Below, one piece after another: positions 44,498-52,786 of a stretch of 64,000 nt of DNA. A program made the position numbers and the translations under genes. The notes below the pieces were generated by a model. It saw only the letters and a list, made by a program, of their open reading frames with translations. It was not told the DNA's origin and did not search any database. The first letter of the stretch is position 1. Every line of letters starts with the position of its first letter. Source of the stretch: Cupriavidus numazuensis (GTDB taxonomy: Bacteria > Pseudomonadota > Gammaproteobacteria > Burkholderiales > Burkholderiaceae); assembly GCF_905397435.1 (NCBI RefSeq), contig NZ_CAJPVI010000013.1, positions 62,001 through 126,000 of the forward strand, in the 5' to 3' direction.

Positions 44498-45925
44498 ATG
44501 ACCGCCGGACCTTTCAGAATCGAACATGACCTTCTGGGGGACCGTGAAGTCCCTGTCGATGCCTACTACGGCGTCCATACGTTGCGCGCCGTCGAGAATT
44601 TCCCGATCACGGGCACGCCAATTTCCATCTACCCGGAACTGATCAAGGCGCTGGCCGCGATCAAGCAGGCTGCGGCGCAAGCCAACCATGAGCTGGAGCT
44701 GCTCGACCAGGCGCGCTGCGACGCGATCGTCGCTGCCTGTCAGGAACTGATGGCCGGAAAGCTGCACGATCAGTTCGTGGTCGACGTCATTCAAGGCGGC
44801 GCCGGCACCTCGACCAACATGAACGCCAATGAGGTGATCGCCAACCGCGCGCTCGAGCTGCTCGGGCATCGGAAGGGCGAGTACCAGCACCTGCATCCGA
44901 ACGAACACGTCAATATCGGCCAGAGCACCAACGATGTCTATCCGACCGCGCTGAAGGTAGCGACATGGTTCGGCATCCGCGGCCTCGTGGAGGCCATGGC
45001 GGTACTGCGCGAAGCGTTCGAGGCCAAGGCCGACGAGTTCGCCCACATCATCAAGATGGGCCGCACGCAATTGCAGGATGCGGTGCCCATGACGCTTGGC
45101 CAGGAATTCAGCACGTATGCCGTGATGCTTGGCGAAGACGAGGCGCGCCTGCGTGAAGCCGCGATGCTGATCTGCGAGATCAACCTCGGCGCCACCGCCA
45201 TTGGTACCGGCATCACGGCGCATCCCTCCTATGCGCCGGTGGTGCTGCGGCGGCTGCGCGACATCACCGGTATTCCGTTGGAGACGGCGCCAAACCTGAT
45301 TGAAGCCACGCAGGATTGCGGCGCCTTCGTGCAGCTGTCCGGCGTGCTGAAACGCGTTGCGGTGAAGCTTTCAAAGACCTGCAACGACCTGCGGCTGTTG
45401 TCGAGCGGTCCGCGTGCCGGGCTGTGCGAAATCAATCTGCCGCCGATGCAGGCCGGCTCCAGCATCATGCCGGGCAAGGTGAATCCGGTGATCCCTGAAG
45501 TCGTGAACCAGATCGCCTTCGAGGTCATCGGCAACGATGTGACGGTCAGCTTCGCGGCCGAAGCCGGCCAACTGCAGCTCAATGCCTTCGAGCCGATCAT
45601 TGCGCACAGCCTGTTCAAGAGCGTCAGCCATCTGCGCAACGGTTGCCTGACGCTCGCCGAGCGCTGCGTCAAGGGCATCACGGCAAATGAGGACCGCCTG
45701 CGCGCGACCGTCGAGAACTCGATCGGCATCGTGACGGCGCTCAATCCCTACATTGGCTATGCGAACGCAACTGCCGTCGCGCAGGAAGCGCATGCCACTG
45801 GTGGCAGCGTCTATGAGATCGTCTTGCGCAAGGGGCTGCTGTCGAAAGAGGAGCTTGACCATATCCTGCGGCCCGAGACGCTGACCCAGCCGGTGCCGCT
45901 GGATCTGCACGGGAAGTCGCACTAA
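44498..45925 (+). CDS. aspA: Aspartate ammonia-lyase (aspartase)
   Basis: 475 residues, fumarase/aspartase superfamily. Converts aspartate reversibly to fumarate and ammonia. Seen: YYGVHTLRAVENFPITG near 23-39 (aspartase-type start), GGAGTSTNMNANEVIANRA, NIGQSTNDVYPTA, and signature loop GSSIMPGKVNPVIPE with the catalytic serine. In fumarases the early segment reads differently (RGMG/SERF), which favours aspartase. The gene stands alone behind the palindrome at 44361 and ends at a hairpin shared with the convergent cytochrome gene. It could work with the asparaginase at 15405, though far away. Confidence 0.94.
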   Translation: MTAGPFRIEHDLLGDREVPVDAYYGVHTLRAVENFPITGTPISIYPELIKALAAIKQAAAQANHELELLDQARCDAIVAACQELMAGKLHDQFVVDVIQGGAGTSTNMNANEVIANRALELLGHRKGEYQHLHPNEHVNIGQSTNDVYPTALKVATWFGIRGLVEAMAVLREAFEAKADEFAHIIKMGRTQLQDAVPMTLGQEFSTYAVMLGEDEARLREAAMLICEINLGATAIGTGITAHPSYAPVVLRRLRDITGIPLETAPNLIEATQDCGAFVQLSGVLKRVAVKLSKTCNDLRLLSSGPRAGLCEINLPPMQAGSSIMPGKVNPVIPEVVNQIAFEVIGNDVTVSFAAEAGQLQLNAFEPIIAHSLFKSVSHLRNGCLTLAERCVKGITANEDRLRATVENSIGIVTALNPYIGYANATAVAQEAHATGGSVYEIVLRKGLLSKEELDHILRPETLTQPVPLDLHGKSH

Positions 45926-45951
45926 AAGACCGGCCCAGGCCGTCATCCCGG

Positions 45952-45975
45952 GCCCCGCTGCTTATAGAGCGGGGC
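45952..45975. terminator. Hairpin between convergent aspA and cytochrome c genes
   Basis: GCCCCGCT and AGCGGGGC pair perfectly around an 8-base loop. No U-run on either strand, so it is a weak or factor-aided terminator for both genes. Confidence 0.5.
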
Positions 45976-45992
45976 GAACCGCTCGCGGCGCG

Positions 45993-46325
45993 TCAGCCCG
46001 CACCCAGCACCCAATTGGCCAGTTGCTGCGCCTCCGCCTCCTTCAAGTTCGAATGGGGCGGCATGGGGATGCGGCCCCAGCTTCCCTTGCCCCCTTCCCG
46101 GATCTTGCGAGCCAGCTTCGCCGGGGCCTCGCTATCTCCCTTGTACTTCGCTGCGACCTCGGCGAAGCCCGGGCCCACCAGTTTGTTCTGCATGCTGTGG
46201 CACGAAAAGCAGCCGCTTTTCTCGGCGAGCGCCTGCATGTCGGGTGTTGCTCCGGCGGGCGTGGCCACCGCGCAGAGTACGGCGATTGCGGACTGAAGGG
46301 CTGCGGTCGAGAGCGTTTTGAACAC
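45993..46325 (-). CDS. Class I c-type cytochrome (c551/c552-like)
   Basis: 110 residues, periplasmic. Seen: signal peptide to about residue 26 (cleavage after AGA), haem site CFSCH (Cys39, Cys42, His43), and RIPMPPHSNLKEAEAQQLANWVL, whose Met is the sixth haem ligand. It is the small high-potential type that accepts electrons near terminal oxidases. It leaves divergently from the PQQ ethanol dehydrogenase gene, and each gene has its own sigma-54 promoter, so it is probably part of that dehydrogenase's electron path. Confidence 0.92.
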   Translation of the reverse strand: MFKTLSTAALQSAIAVLCAVATPAGATPDMQALAEKSGCFSCHSMQNKLVGPGFAEVAAKYKGDSEAPAKLARKIREGGKGSWGRIPMPPHSNLKEAEAQQLANWVLGAG

Positions 46326-46394
46326 GGGTGTCTCCTTGGTGGATGGAATCAGGTTCGCACTTCAGGTGCGGCATGTCAGATCAGCGGCCGGTAG

Positions 46395-46410
46395 CGCAAG
46401 TGCTGTGCCA
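46395..46410 (-). promoter_or_regulatory. Sigma-54 promoter of the cytochrome c gene
   Basis: Minus strand TGGCACAGCACTTGCG: consensus -24 element, GG and GC ten bases apart, one mismatch at the end. It lies 70 bp before the start codon. Confidence 0.85.
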
Positions 46411-46631
46411 ATCGGCGCATGGTGGAAGACGTCTTAGGACATAGGTGCAGCGCGGGCGCGTGATCCGGGCTAGCCATAGCGCTCTGCGGCAGTGCGGGAT
46501 GATCAGGCCACGACGGTCCGCGTCGTTTCGTTGTTGCGTGGCGGATCGATGCGCACGTGTTGTTGTTGCGAATTTGAACAGGTGCGGCGCGGATCTGGCT
46601 GCCTTGGCGCATGCGCGCGTCTCGCGCGGAT

Positions 46632-46647
46632 TGGCATGGCGATTGCT
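46632..46647 (+). promoter_or_regulatory. Sigma-54 promoter of the ethanol dehydrogenase gene
   Basis: TGGCATGGCGATTGCT: GG and GC ten bases apart, close to consensus. Transcription would start near 46658, giving a leader of about 90 bases. The 220 bp between this and the divergent promoter at 46410 holds no gene and is the likely enhancer region. Confidence 0.85.
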
Positions 46648-46746
46648 GGAATACGGTGCGGCCAACGCGCCGCGGTCTGGCGCCAACCTCATACCGCGGC
46701 GCTGCAATCGGTTCATTCCACCAACGACAAGGGAGACATTTCAACA

Positions 46747-48645
46747 ATGAAGCCACAGCATTCCGCGGTTCCCGCGCTCAAGGCGCTGGTTGCACTGACC
46801 ACGGCCGGTCTGGCGTTCGGCGCCATGGTCGGCGTCGCCGAGGCCGCCGCCGGCGGCGTGACCTGGGAGGACATCCAGAACGACGACAAGACTCCGGCGG
46901 ACGTGCTGACCTACGGCCTGGGCGTCAAGGCGCAGCGCTACAGCCCGCTCAAGCAGATCAACACCAAGACCGTGAGCGGGCTGGTGCCGGCCTGGTCCTT
47001 TTCCTTTGGCGGTGAAAAGCAGCGCGGCCAGGAAGGCCAGGCGCTGGTGCGCGATGGGGTGATCTACATCACCGCTTCCTATTCGCGTTTCTATGCCATC
47101 GACGCGCGCACGGGCAAGCAATTGTGGGCGTACGAGCATCGCCTGCCCAACGATATCCGTCCTTGTTGCGACGTGGTCAATCGTGGGGCTGCGATCTATG
47201 GCGACAAGGTTTTCTTTGGCACGCTTGACGCGTCGATCGTTGCCCTGGATCGCAAGACCGGCAAGGTAGCGTGGAAGGAGAAGTTCGGCGATCACAAGGT
47301 GGGATACACCATGACGGGCGCGCCGACCATCGTCAAGGACAAGCGCTCCGGTCGCGTCTTGCTGATACACGGTTCGTCGGGCGATGAGTTTGGCGTGGTC
47401 GGATGGCTCTTTGCGCGCGATCCCGACACCGGCAAGGAAGTCTGGGCACGCCCGATGGTGGAGGGACATATGGGCCGGCTGGACGGCAAAGACAGCACGG
47501 TCACCGGCGATCCCAAGGCGCCTTCGTGGCCGGCCGATCCCGAATCGCCGACCGGCAAGGTCGAGGCCTGGAACCATGGCGGCGGCGCACCGTGGCAAAG
47601 CGCCTCGTTCGACGCGGATACCAACACCATTGTGATCGGTGCGGGCAATCCGGCGCCGTGGAACACCTGGAAACGTACCGCAAAGGGTGACGACCCGCGC
47701 AATTGGGACAGCCTTTTTACCTCGGGCCAGGCCTATGTCGATGCGAGCACCGGAGAACTGAAGGGCTTCTACCAGCATACCCCCAACGATGCGTGGGACT
47801 TCTCGGGCAACAACTCAGTCATCCTGTTCGACTACAAGGACGTCAAGACCGGCAAGCTGATCAAAGCTTCCGCCCACGCAGACCGCAACGGCTTCTTCTT
47901 CGTCACCGACCGCGAGAAGCTGGCAACCGGTGCCGGCTATCCGAACAAGCCGACCGCGCTGATCGGTGCCTGGCCTTTCGTCGACGGTATCACCTGGGCC
48001 TCGGGCTATGACCTGAAGACCGGCAAGCCAATCGAGAAGAACAATCGCCCCCCGCTGCCGAAGGATGGCGAAGACAAGGGCCAGAGCATCTTTGTATCGC
48101 CGCCTTTCCTTGGCGGCACCAACTGGCACCCGATGTCCTACAGCCCGGATACCGGCTTGTTCTACATCCCGGCCAACCACTGGGCGATGGACTACTGGAC
48201 CGAGCACCTGACCTACAAGCCGGGCTCGGCCTATCTCGGGCAGGGTTTCCGTATCAAGCGCCTGTTCGATGATCACGTAGGCATCCTGCGCGCGATCGAT
48301 CCCAAGACTGGCAAGATCGCATGGGAACACAAGGAGAAGTTCCCGCTGTGGGCCGGCACGATGACCACCGCGGGCGGCCTGGTCTTTACGGGCACTTCGG
48401 ACGGCTATATGAAGGCCTTTGACACCAAGACCGGAAAGGAACTGTGGAGCTTCCAGACGGGCTCGGGCGTGGTCTCGGTGCCGATCACCTGGGAGATGGA
48501 TGGCGAGCAGTATATCGGCGTGCAGTCGGGCTACGGCGGCGCGGTACCGCTGTGGGGCGGTGACATGGCCGAGCTGACCAAGCAGGTGACGCAGGGCGGC
48601 TCGATGTGGGTGTTCAAGCTGCCGAAGACGGTCGCACGCCTGTAA
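46747..48645 (+). CDS. exaA: PQQ-dependent ethanol dehydrogenase (quinoprotein, calcium type)
   Basis: 632 residues, periplasmic. Oxidises short alcohols and passes electrons to cytochrome c. Seen: signal peptide ending AEAA (about 34), eight tryptophan-docking blades, the vicinal disulfide Cys140-Cys141, metal and PQQ ligands Glu214 and Asn301, and catalytic Asp351 in NDAWDFSGN. The residue two after the catalytic Asp is Ser353; lanthanide enzymes (XoxF, PedH) have Asp there, so this is a calcium (ExaA/PedE) enzyme. HADRNGFFFV and GGTNWHPMSYSP are typical of ethanol rather than methanol dehydrogenases. The symbol follows the best-known homologue. Sigma-54 promoter at 46632; followed by a stem-loop. 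Confidence 0.93.
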   Translation: MKPQHSAVPALKALVALTTAGLAFGAMVGVAEAAAGGVTWEDIQNDDKTPADVLTYGLGVKAQRYSPLKQINTKTVSGLVPAWSFSFGGEKQRGQEGQALVRDGVIYITASYSRFYAIDARTGKQLWAYEHRLPNDIRPCCDVVNRGAAIYGDKVFFGTLDASIVALDRKTGKVAWKEKFGDHKVGYTMTGAPTIVKDKRSGRVLLIHGSSGDEFGVVGWLFARDPDTGKEVWARPMVEGHMGRLDGKDSTVTGDPKAPSWPADPESPTGKVEAWNHGGGAPWQSASFDADTNTIVIGAGNPAPWNTWKRTAKGDDPRNWDSLFTSGQAYVDASTGELKGFYQHTPNDAWDFSGNNSVILFDYKDVKTGKLIKASAHADRNGFFFVTDREKLATGAGYPNKPTALIGAWPFVDGITWASGYDLKTGKPIEKNNRPPLPKDGEDKGQSIFVSPPFLGGTNWHPMSYSPDTGLFYIPANHWAMDYWTEHLTYKPGSAYLGQGFRIKRLFDDHVGILRAIDPKTGKIAWEHKEKFPLWAGTMTTAGGLVFTGTSDGYMKAFDTKTGKELWSFQTGSGVVSVPITWEMDGEQYIGVQSGYGGAVPLWGGDMAELTKQVTQGGSMWVFKLPKTVARL

Positions 48646-48654
48646 GGGGGCGAG

Positions 48655-48684
48655 ACGGGGCGGCCGCTTCGGCAGCCCCGTTTG
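48655..48684 (+). terminator. Stem-loop after the ethanol dehydrogenase gene
   Basis: ACGGGGC pairs with GCCCCGT, enclosing an inner GCCG/CGGC stem with a CTT loop; TTTG follows. It starts ten bases after the stop. The short U-run suggests partial termination, leaving some reading into the pentapeptide gene. Confidence 0.6.
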
Positions 48685-48727
48685 TCATGGGACATTTTTG
48701 ATTTCTCATCCTCCCGGGGAGCCTTTC

Positions 48728-49318
48728 ATGCGATTCCCATCGTCCCACGCGATGCTCGCGATAACGGCGGCCGCCTGGCTCGCTGCGCCGCTCGCGCGGG
48801 CGCAGCCACAAGAGATCACACCGCTTGTCGTCAACGGCTGCGGGATCTGGCCACACGCGCGTTGCCGGGGCGCCGACCTGCGGCACGCCGATCTTTCCGG
48901 CAAGAATCTGGCTGGCGCAGACCTGCGCGGTGCCAGGATGGCGCGCGCCGATCTGCGCGCTGCCAACCTGGCCGGCGCCATCCTCGACGGCGCTGACTTG
49001 ACAGGCGCACGCATGAACAAGGTCAACGCGCCGGCAGCGTCGTTCCGCCATGCCAGGCTGGTAGGCGCCGACCTTGAATTCGGCCGCATCATGCGAGCGG
49101 ACTTCAGCGGTGCGGACCTGACGGCCGCCAATCTGGAAGCGGCCCGCGCACAGTTTGCCTGGTTCGTCGGCGCGCGCCTGGTGGATGCCAATTTGCAGGA
49201 GGCCAAGTTCGTCACCGTGAACTTCAGGGACGCCACGCTGGAGGGCGCCTTGATTCGCTACACCATCTTCCCGGACAGCTTCTTCGAAGGCTGCCGTGGT
49301 TGCCCGACCGATTGGTGA
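48728..49318 (+). CDS. Exported pentapeptide-repeat protein
   Basis: 196 residues. Seen: signal peptide (about 1-27, ending ARAQ), then VVNGCGIWPHARCRGADL and about twelve A(D/N)LXX pentapeptides (for example ADLRHADLSGKNLAGADL) that form a right-handed beta-helix, ending GCRGCPTDW with two Cys; together with the early Cys pair these may form disulfides. Function unknown. Homologues occur next to quinoprotein alcohol dehydrogenases in other bacteria, so a role in enzyme assembly or docking is possible. GGGGAG precedes ATG 48728. Followed closely by the cytochrome gene. Confidence 0.88.
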   Translation: MRFPSSHAMLAITAAAWLAAPLARAQPQEITPLVVNGCGIWPHARCRGADLRHADLSGKNLAGADLRGARMARADLRAANLAGAILDGADLTGARMNKVNAPAASFRHARLVGADLEFGRIMRADFSGADLTAANLEAARAQFAWFVGARLVDANLQEAKFVTVNFRDATLEGALIRYTIFPDSFFEGCRGCPTDW

Positions 49319-49369
49319 ACCCCGATGACATCGACAACACGGATTGCTCCGTTGCGGAGGTACAAGGCC

Positions 49370-49846
49370 ATGCCGTTCGCGGACATTGCACTCTGGCTGG
49401 CGCTAGCCACGTTGGCGCTCTTCCTGTTCGTGCTGACAACCGGGCGCGCCTTCGCCGAGGTCGCGCATGCTCCCGCGGTAGATACGTCGGGCTTGCAGGC
49501 GCTCGGTCCCGAATGGCTTGCTGAAAATCCCTACCGAGGCAATGCGCGCGCCGTAGAAGTCGGTCGCACGGTGTTCAACCAGTCCTGTGCGCAGTGCCAT
49601 GGCCCGGATGCCACCGGTGGAGGAAGCGCGCCTGATTTGCGCAGGCTCGACGGCTATTGCCGGGCAATCGGCGATCGCAAACTGCGCCACGATTGCATGC
49701 TCGACAACGATGCCTTCTTCAAGGAATCGGTGTTGCACGGCAAGGTCCGGGTCGGCGTCGTGCATATGCCGCCGTGGGAAGGATTGCTGCCGCAGGAGGT
49801 GGTGTGGGCGGTGCAGGTCTTCATCGAATCGCAGCGCGGAAAATGA
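49370..49846 (+). CDS. c550-type cytochrome c of the alcohol dehydrogenase system
   Basis: 158 residues. Seen: N-terminal hydrophobic segment (about 6-25) as signal or anchor, haem site CAQCH (Cys73, Cys76, His77), APDLRRLDGYC, two further Cys (a likely disulfide), and VVHMPPWEGLLPQEVVWAVQVFIES with the Met ligand. It resembles ExaB/PedF cytochromes that take electrons from PQQ ethanol dehydrogenase and is a paralogue of the protein at 57227. ATG 49370 follows GAGG and AAGG; an in-frame ATG at 49325 would add 15 residues without a ribosome site. Confidence 0.88.
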   Translation: MPFADIALWLALATLALFLFVLTTGRAFAEVAHAPAVDTSGLQALGPEWLAENPYRGNARAVEVGRTVFNQSCAQCHGPDATGGGSAPDLRRLDGYCRAIGDRKLRHDCMLDNDAFFKESVLHGKVRVGVVHMPPWEGLLPQEVVWAVQVFIESQRGK

Positions 49847-49879
49847 GCGCCATCCGGACAACAATGACAGGAGGATTCG

Positions 49880-50422
49880 ATGCAACTCGCACGGAAGTAT
49901 GCGTTGGTCCAGATTGTTCTGCATTGGGCAGGCGCACTGCTGATGTTCTCTTTGCTTTCGCTCGGCTACATCATGACCAGCCTGCCGCGCGGTGCCGCTG
50001 GAAAGGCAGAACTGGTGAACTTGCACAAATCGCTGGGGCTGACGGCAGCGCTCCTGATCGCGTGGCGAGTGGTTGAGCGGGTCCGTCGGGCTGTGCCAGC
50101 GTACGACGAGAGCCTGCACGGGTGGGAAGCGGCGCTGGCGGGCGTCACGCATCGGCTGCTCTATGTGTGCATGCTGGTCATGCCGATCTCGGGATACCTG
50201 GGTTCGTCATTCAACAAATACGGTACTCGCTTCTGGGGGCTGCCACTGCCGCGCTGGGGTTGGGTCGACGAGTCGATTCGCGACATCTTCTACACGATTC
50301 ACGGCACGACGTCGTTCCTGTTGCTTGGACTCGTCTTGTTGCATGTGGCGGCGGTCGCAAAGCATCAGTGGCTCGATCGGCAACGTTGCATGCAGAGGAT
50401 GTTGCCAGGGGGGAATGAATGA
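49880..50422 (+). CDS. Cytochrome b561
   Basis: 180 residues with four membrane helices. Seen: QIVLHWAGALLMFSLLSLGY (His15), LHKSLGLTAALLI (His49), and in the second half THRLLYVCMLVMPISGYLGSSF and LLGLVLLHVAAVAKHQW, giving the two haem-ligand histidine pairs of bacterial diheme b561. It can pass electrons from periplasmic carriers to quinone. ATG 49880 lies 33 bp after the cytochrome c gene and follows GGAGG, so the two are cotranscribed. Directly downstream begins the inverted-repeat island. Confidence 0.92.
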   Translation: MQLARKYALVQIVLHWAGALLMFSLLSLGYIMTSLPRGAAGKAELVNLHKSLGLTAALLIAWRVVERVRRAVPAYDESLHGWEAALAGVTHRLLYVCMLVMPISGYLGSSFNKYGTRFWGLPLPRWGWVDESIRDIFYTIHGTTSFLLLGLVLLHVAAVAKHQWLDRQRCMQRMLPGGNE

Positions 50423-50454
50423 TGGATGGCGAAAGCCATCTGAGTCGGGGGGGT

Positions 50455-51385
50455 GTTTCGCTGGCGTAGCCGGCGGGGCTTCTCGTTGGGGGTGGGTTAT
50501 CGCTCTTCGCTGGCGCCGCTGTTTCGCCGGCGTAGCCGGCGAGTCACTTTTGTCCGAGCGACAAAAGTAACCAAAAGCGCGTTTTGGTTGCCCCAAAGGG
50601 GCGAATTTTTATCGTAGTGTGCCAAGGGTGTTGTACGGGTATGGGCTTCAGAGTCCGTCACGCTGCCTGCCGCGTGGGGCACGACCGTGGTCAGAATTAC
50701 AACGCTGATTGAACGAGCCCTGCAAACGTCTGTGGCCCCTACTGCGAGCGATATCATGTGATCGCCTTCGGCTGCGCTACGCGCAGAGCTCAAGTCTGAG
50801 CACACAGGCCCAAGGCGAACCACGCCTCGGTGACCATGCCCGCGCATGGCATGCCGAAGTCGAGAAAGGACCTTGGACGAACCTAGGCGCCAGCGACGTT
50901 GATGAGATCGCACCCAGACGACGACGTGCGCGCAGCGCAGCCGAAGGCGTCCCACCCCTGACCGTGTTGAAACGCTGTACCCGAGTCCGTCTTGGGGATC
51001 GTCCAAAAGCCGTGCCGCGCGAGGCACAGGTTCTGACTCACATGGCGTAGCAGGGTCGAACGGCTGACCACCATCGCTGGCGTCCAAAGCCGTTTGAACC
51101 CCTGCCGCCGTGGAATTGATGGCCAGCGGCAACGACGCGCTTTTCTGCCTACTCTTTTGTCGCTCGGACAAAAGAGTAGGTCGCCGGCTACGCCGGCGAA
51201 ACAGCGGCACCAGCCAAGAACGACACCCCGTTCCCAACCCCAAAACCCCCGCCGGCCAAGCCGGCGAAACCGCGGCGCCAGCCAAGAACGACACCCCAAT
51301 CCCAACCCCAAAACCCCCGCCGGCTACGCCGGCAAAACCGCGGCGCCAGCCAAGAACGACACCCCAACCCCAACCACAAAACCCA
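50455..51385. repeat. Inverted-repeat island with 66-68-bp units at both ends
   Basis: No credible gene from 50423 to 51390. The left end has two units (starting GTTTCGCTGGCGTAGCCGG at 50455 and again at 50521) and the right end three units in the opposite orientation. Between each set of units and the core lies a hairpin: ACTTTTGTC/GACAAAAGT at 50546-50568 and CTACTCTTTTGTC/GACAAAAGAGTAG at 51149-51179, with loops CGAGC and GCTCG that are reverse complements. So the two ends are inverted copies around a core of about 580 bp. The core holds only weak reading frames. It resembles a dispersed intergenic element, perhaps mobilised in trans. Confidence 0.7.
51182..51385. repeat. Three tandem 68-bp repeats
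   Basis: Units begin CGCCGGC at 51182, 51250 and 51318, exactly 68 bp apart. Each has CGCCGGCTACGCCGGC (or the variant with CCAAG), then CAGCCAAGAACGACACCCC and a C/A-rich tail. The third unit decays into the pqqE stop codon region at 51391. Confidence 0.85.
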
Positions 51386-51390
51386 CCCCC

Positions 51391-52542
51391 TCATCCCCCC
51401 CCACTACTCAGCCACAGTGAATTGCCATCACTGCGAAACACCATCGGCTGCGACGCCGCCAGCCTGCCTTGCAGCACGATCTCCCTGACCTTGCCATGCT
51501 CGCCGGAACGCTCGCACACCGGATCCGTCGCGGCGGCGTCGCCGGTCAGCAGGAGAGCCTGGCAGCGGCAGCCGCCGTGGTCCTCCTCCCGGTGGTCACA
51601 TGAGCGGCAGGGCTCCTGCATCCACGCGGTGCCACGAAAGCGGCGGAACGCCTCGCTGTCGCACCAGATCTCACGCAGTCCTTGCGTCGTGACGTTCGGC
51701 AAAGCCAGGCCGGGCAGCATGCGCGCCGCGTGGCACGGCAGCGCAGTCCCGTCCGGCGCCACGCCCAGGAAGGTCGTGCCCCAGCCATTCATGCACTTCT
51801 TGGGCTTGCCTTCGAAGTAGTCGGGCACCACGAACAGGATCTGGCACTGCTTGCCGATGCGCGCGCGGTATCGCCTGACGACGTCTTCGGCCTCAAGCAA
51901 TTGCTCCTGCGTCGGCATCAGCGCCAGACGGTTGTGCCATGCCCATCCGTAATACTGCGTGTTGGCCAGCTCCAGGTACTCGGCGCCCATCTGCAACGCC
52001 ATTTCGATGATGGTGCCGACATGGGGCAGGTTGTGCCGGTGCAGCACGCAATTCATCACCATCGGGTAGTCGTGCGCCTTGATGAGCTTCGCCACGCGCT
52101 GCTTGAGGTCGAAGGTGCGGGTGCTGGACAGGAAATCGTTGAGTTCCCGGGTGGAGTCCTGGAATGAGAGTTGAATATGGTCAAGGCCCGCCTCGCGCAG
52201 CGCAGCGAGCCGGGCATCGGTCAGGCCAACGCCGGAGGTAATGAGGTTCGTATAGAAACCAAGCCCGTGCGCATGCCGCACCAGCGCTTCCAGATCCTTG
52301 CGCAACAGCGGCTCGCCGCCGGACAGTCCGAGCTGTACCGCACCCAGCGCGCGGGCTTGCGTGAATACATCGCACCATTGCGCGGTGTCGAGTTCAGCCG
52401 TGTGCCGGGCATAGTCCACCGGGTTGGAGCAGAACGCGCAGTGCAGCGGGCAGCGGTAGGTCAGCTCGGCCAGCAGCCACAGCGGCGGGCCTGGCTGTTC
52501 GGCGGCACGGGGCTCAGACCAGCCAGCCGCGTTCGGTCGCAT
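51391..52542 (-). CDS. pqqE: PqqA peptide cyclase PqqE (radical SAM)
   Basis: 383 residues. Joins the Glu and Tyr side chains of PqqA with a carbon-carbon bond, the first step of PQQ synthesis. Seen: radical-SAM cluster motif YRCPLHCAFC (Cys31, Cys35, Cys38), GLSGGEPLLRKDLEAL, a SPASM-type C-terminal cysteine set (KKCMNGWGTTFLG, LPCHAAR, CRSCDHREEDHGGCRC) for auxiliary clusters. ATG 52542 lies inside pqqD (29-base overlap), which suggests coupling with its carrier partner. The 3' end abuts the tandem repeats, and the last residues (LSSGGG) come from a G-run. Confidence 0.95.
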   Translation of the reverse strand: MRPNAAGWSEPRAAEQPGPPLWLLAELTYRCPLHCAFCSNPVDYARHTAELDTAQWCDVFTQARALGAVQLGLSGGEPLLRKDLEALVRHAHGLGFYTNLITSGVGLTDARLAALREAGLDHIQLSFQDSTRELNDFLSSTRTFDLKQRVAKLIKAHDYPMVMNCVLHRHNLPHVGTIIEMALQMGAEYLELANTQYYGWAWHNRLALMPTQEQLLEAEDVVRRYRARIGKQCQILFVVPDYFEGKPKKCMNGWGTTFLGVAPDGTALPCHAARMLPGLALPNVTTQGLREIWCDSEAFRRFRGTAWMQEPCRSCDHREEDHGGCRCQALLLTGDAAATDPVCERSGEHGKVREIVLQGRLAASQPMVFRSDGNSLWLSSGGG

Positions 52543-52786
52543 GTTTGACAAAGGCGTGTACCTCAGGGGCGATGCCCTGCACGCCGAATGCGGCCTGCAG
52601 GTCGTCAATCACCATGTCCAGCGTATGGCTGCCATCGCAGCGCTGCAGGATGGCGGCAGCGCTGTCGTTAAGGGTCACCATGCCTTCGGGGTAGAGCAGC
52701 ACCCAGCTCTGCTGGGCCTCTTCCCACTGCAGGCGGAAGGTCCGGTGCAGGACCGGACGGGCGAGGTCTGGCGGATCGGTCGTCAT
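52514..52786 (-). CDS. pqqD: PQQ synthesis peptide chaperone PqqD
   Basis: 90 residues, RiPP recognition element that binds PqqA and presents it to PqqE. Seen: [29 protein letters not shown], the conserved core of PqqD, and a C-terminal helix ending ERGWLV. ATG 52786 overlaps the pqqC stop by four bases (ATGA), and the 3' end overlaps pqqE. Confidence 0.95.
   Translation of the reverse strand: MTTDPPDLARPVLHRTFRLQWEEAQQSWVLLYPEGMVTLNDSAAAILQRCDGSHTLDMVIDDLQAAFGVQGIAPEVHAFVKHATERGWLV

Noticed and set aside
50709-51050. 113-codon frame in the core of the inverted-repeat island
   Set aside because: Arg/Ala-rich, no ribosome site, no motif; competing frames of equal quality occur on the other strand.
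51110-51820. 236-codon frame across the tandem repeats into pqqE
   Set aside because: It merely translates the repeats (Pro/Arg-rich) and then runs antisense through pqqE.
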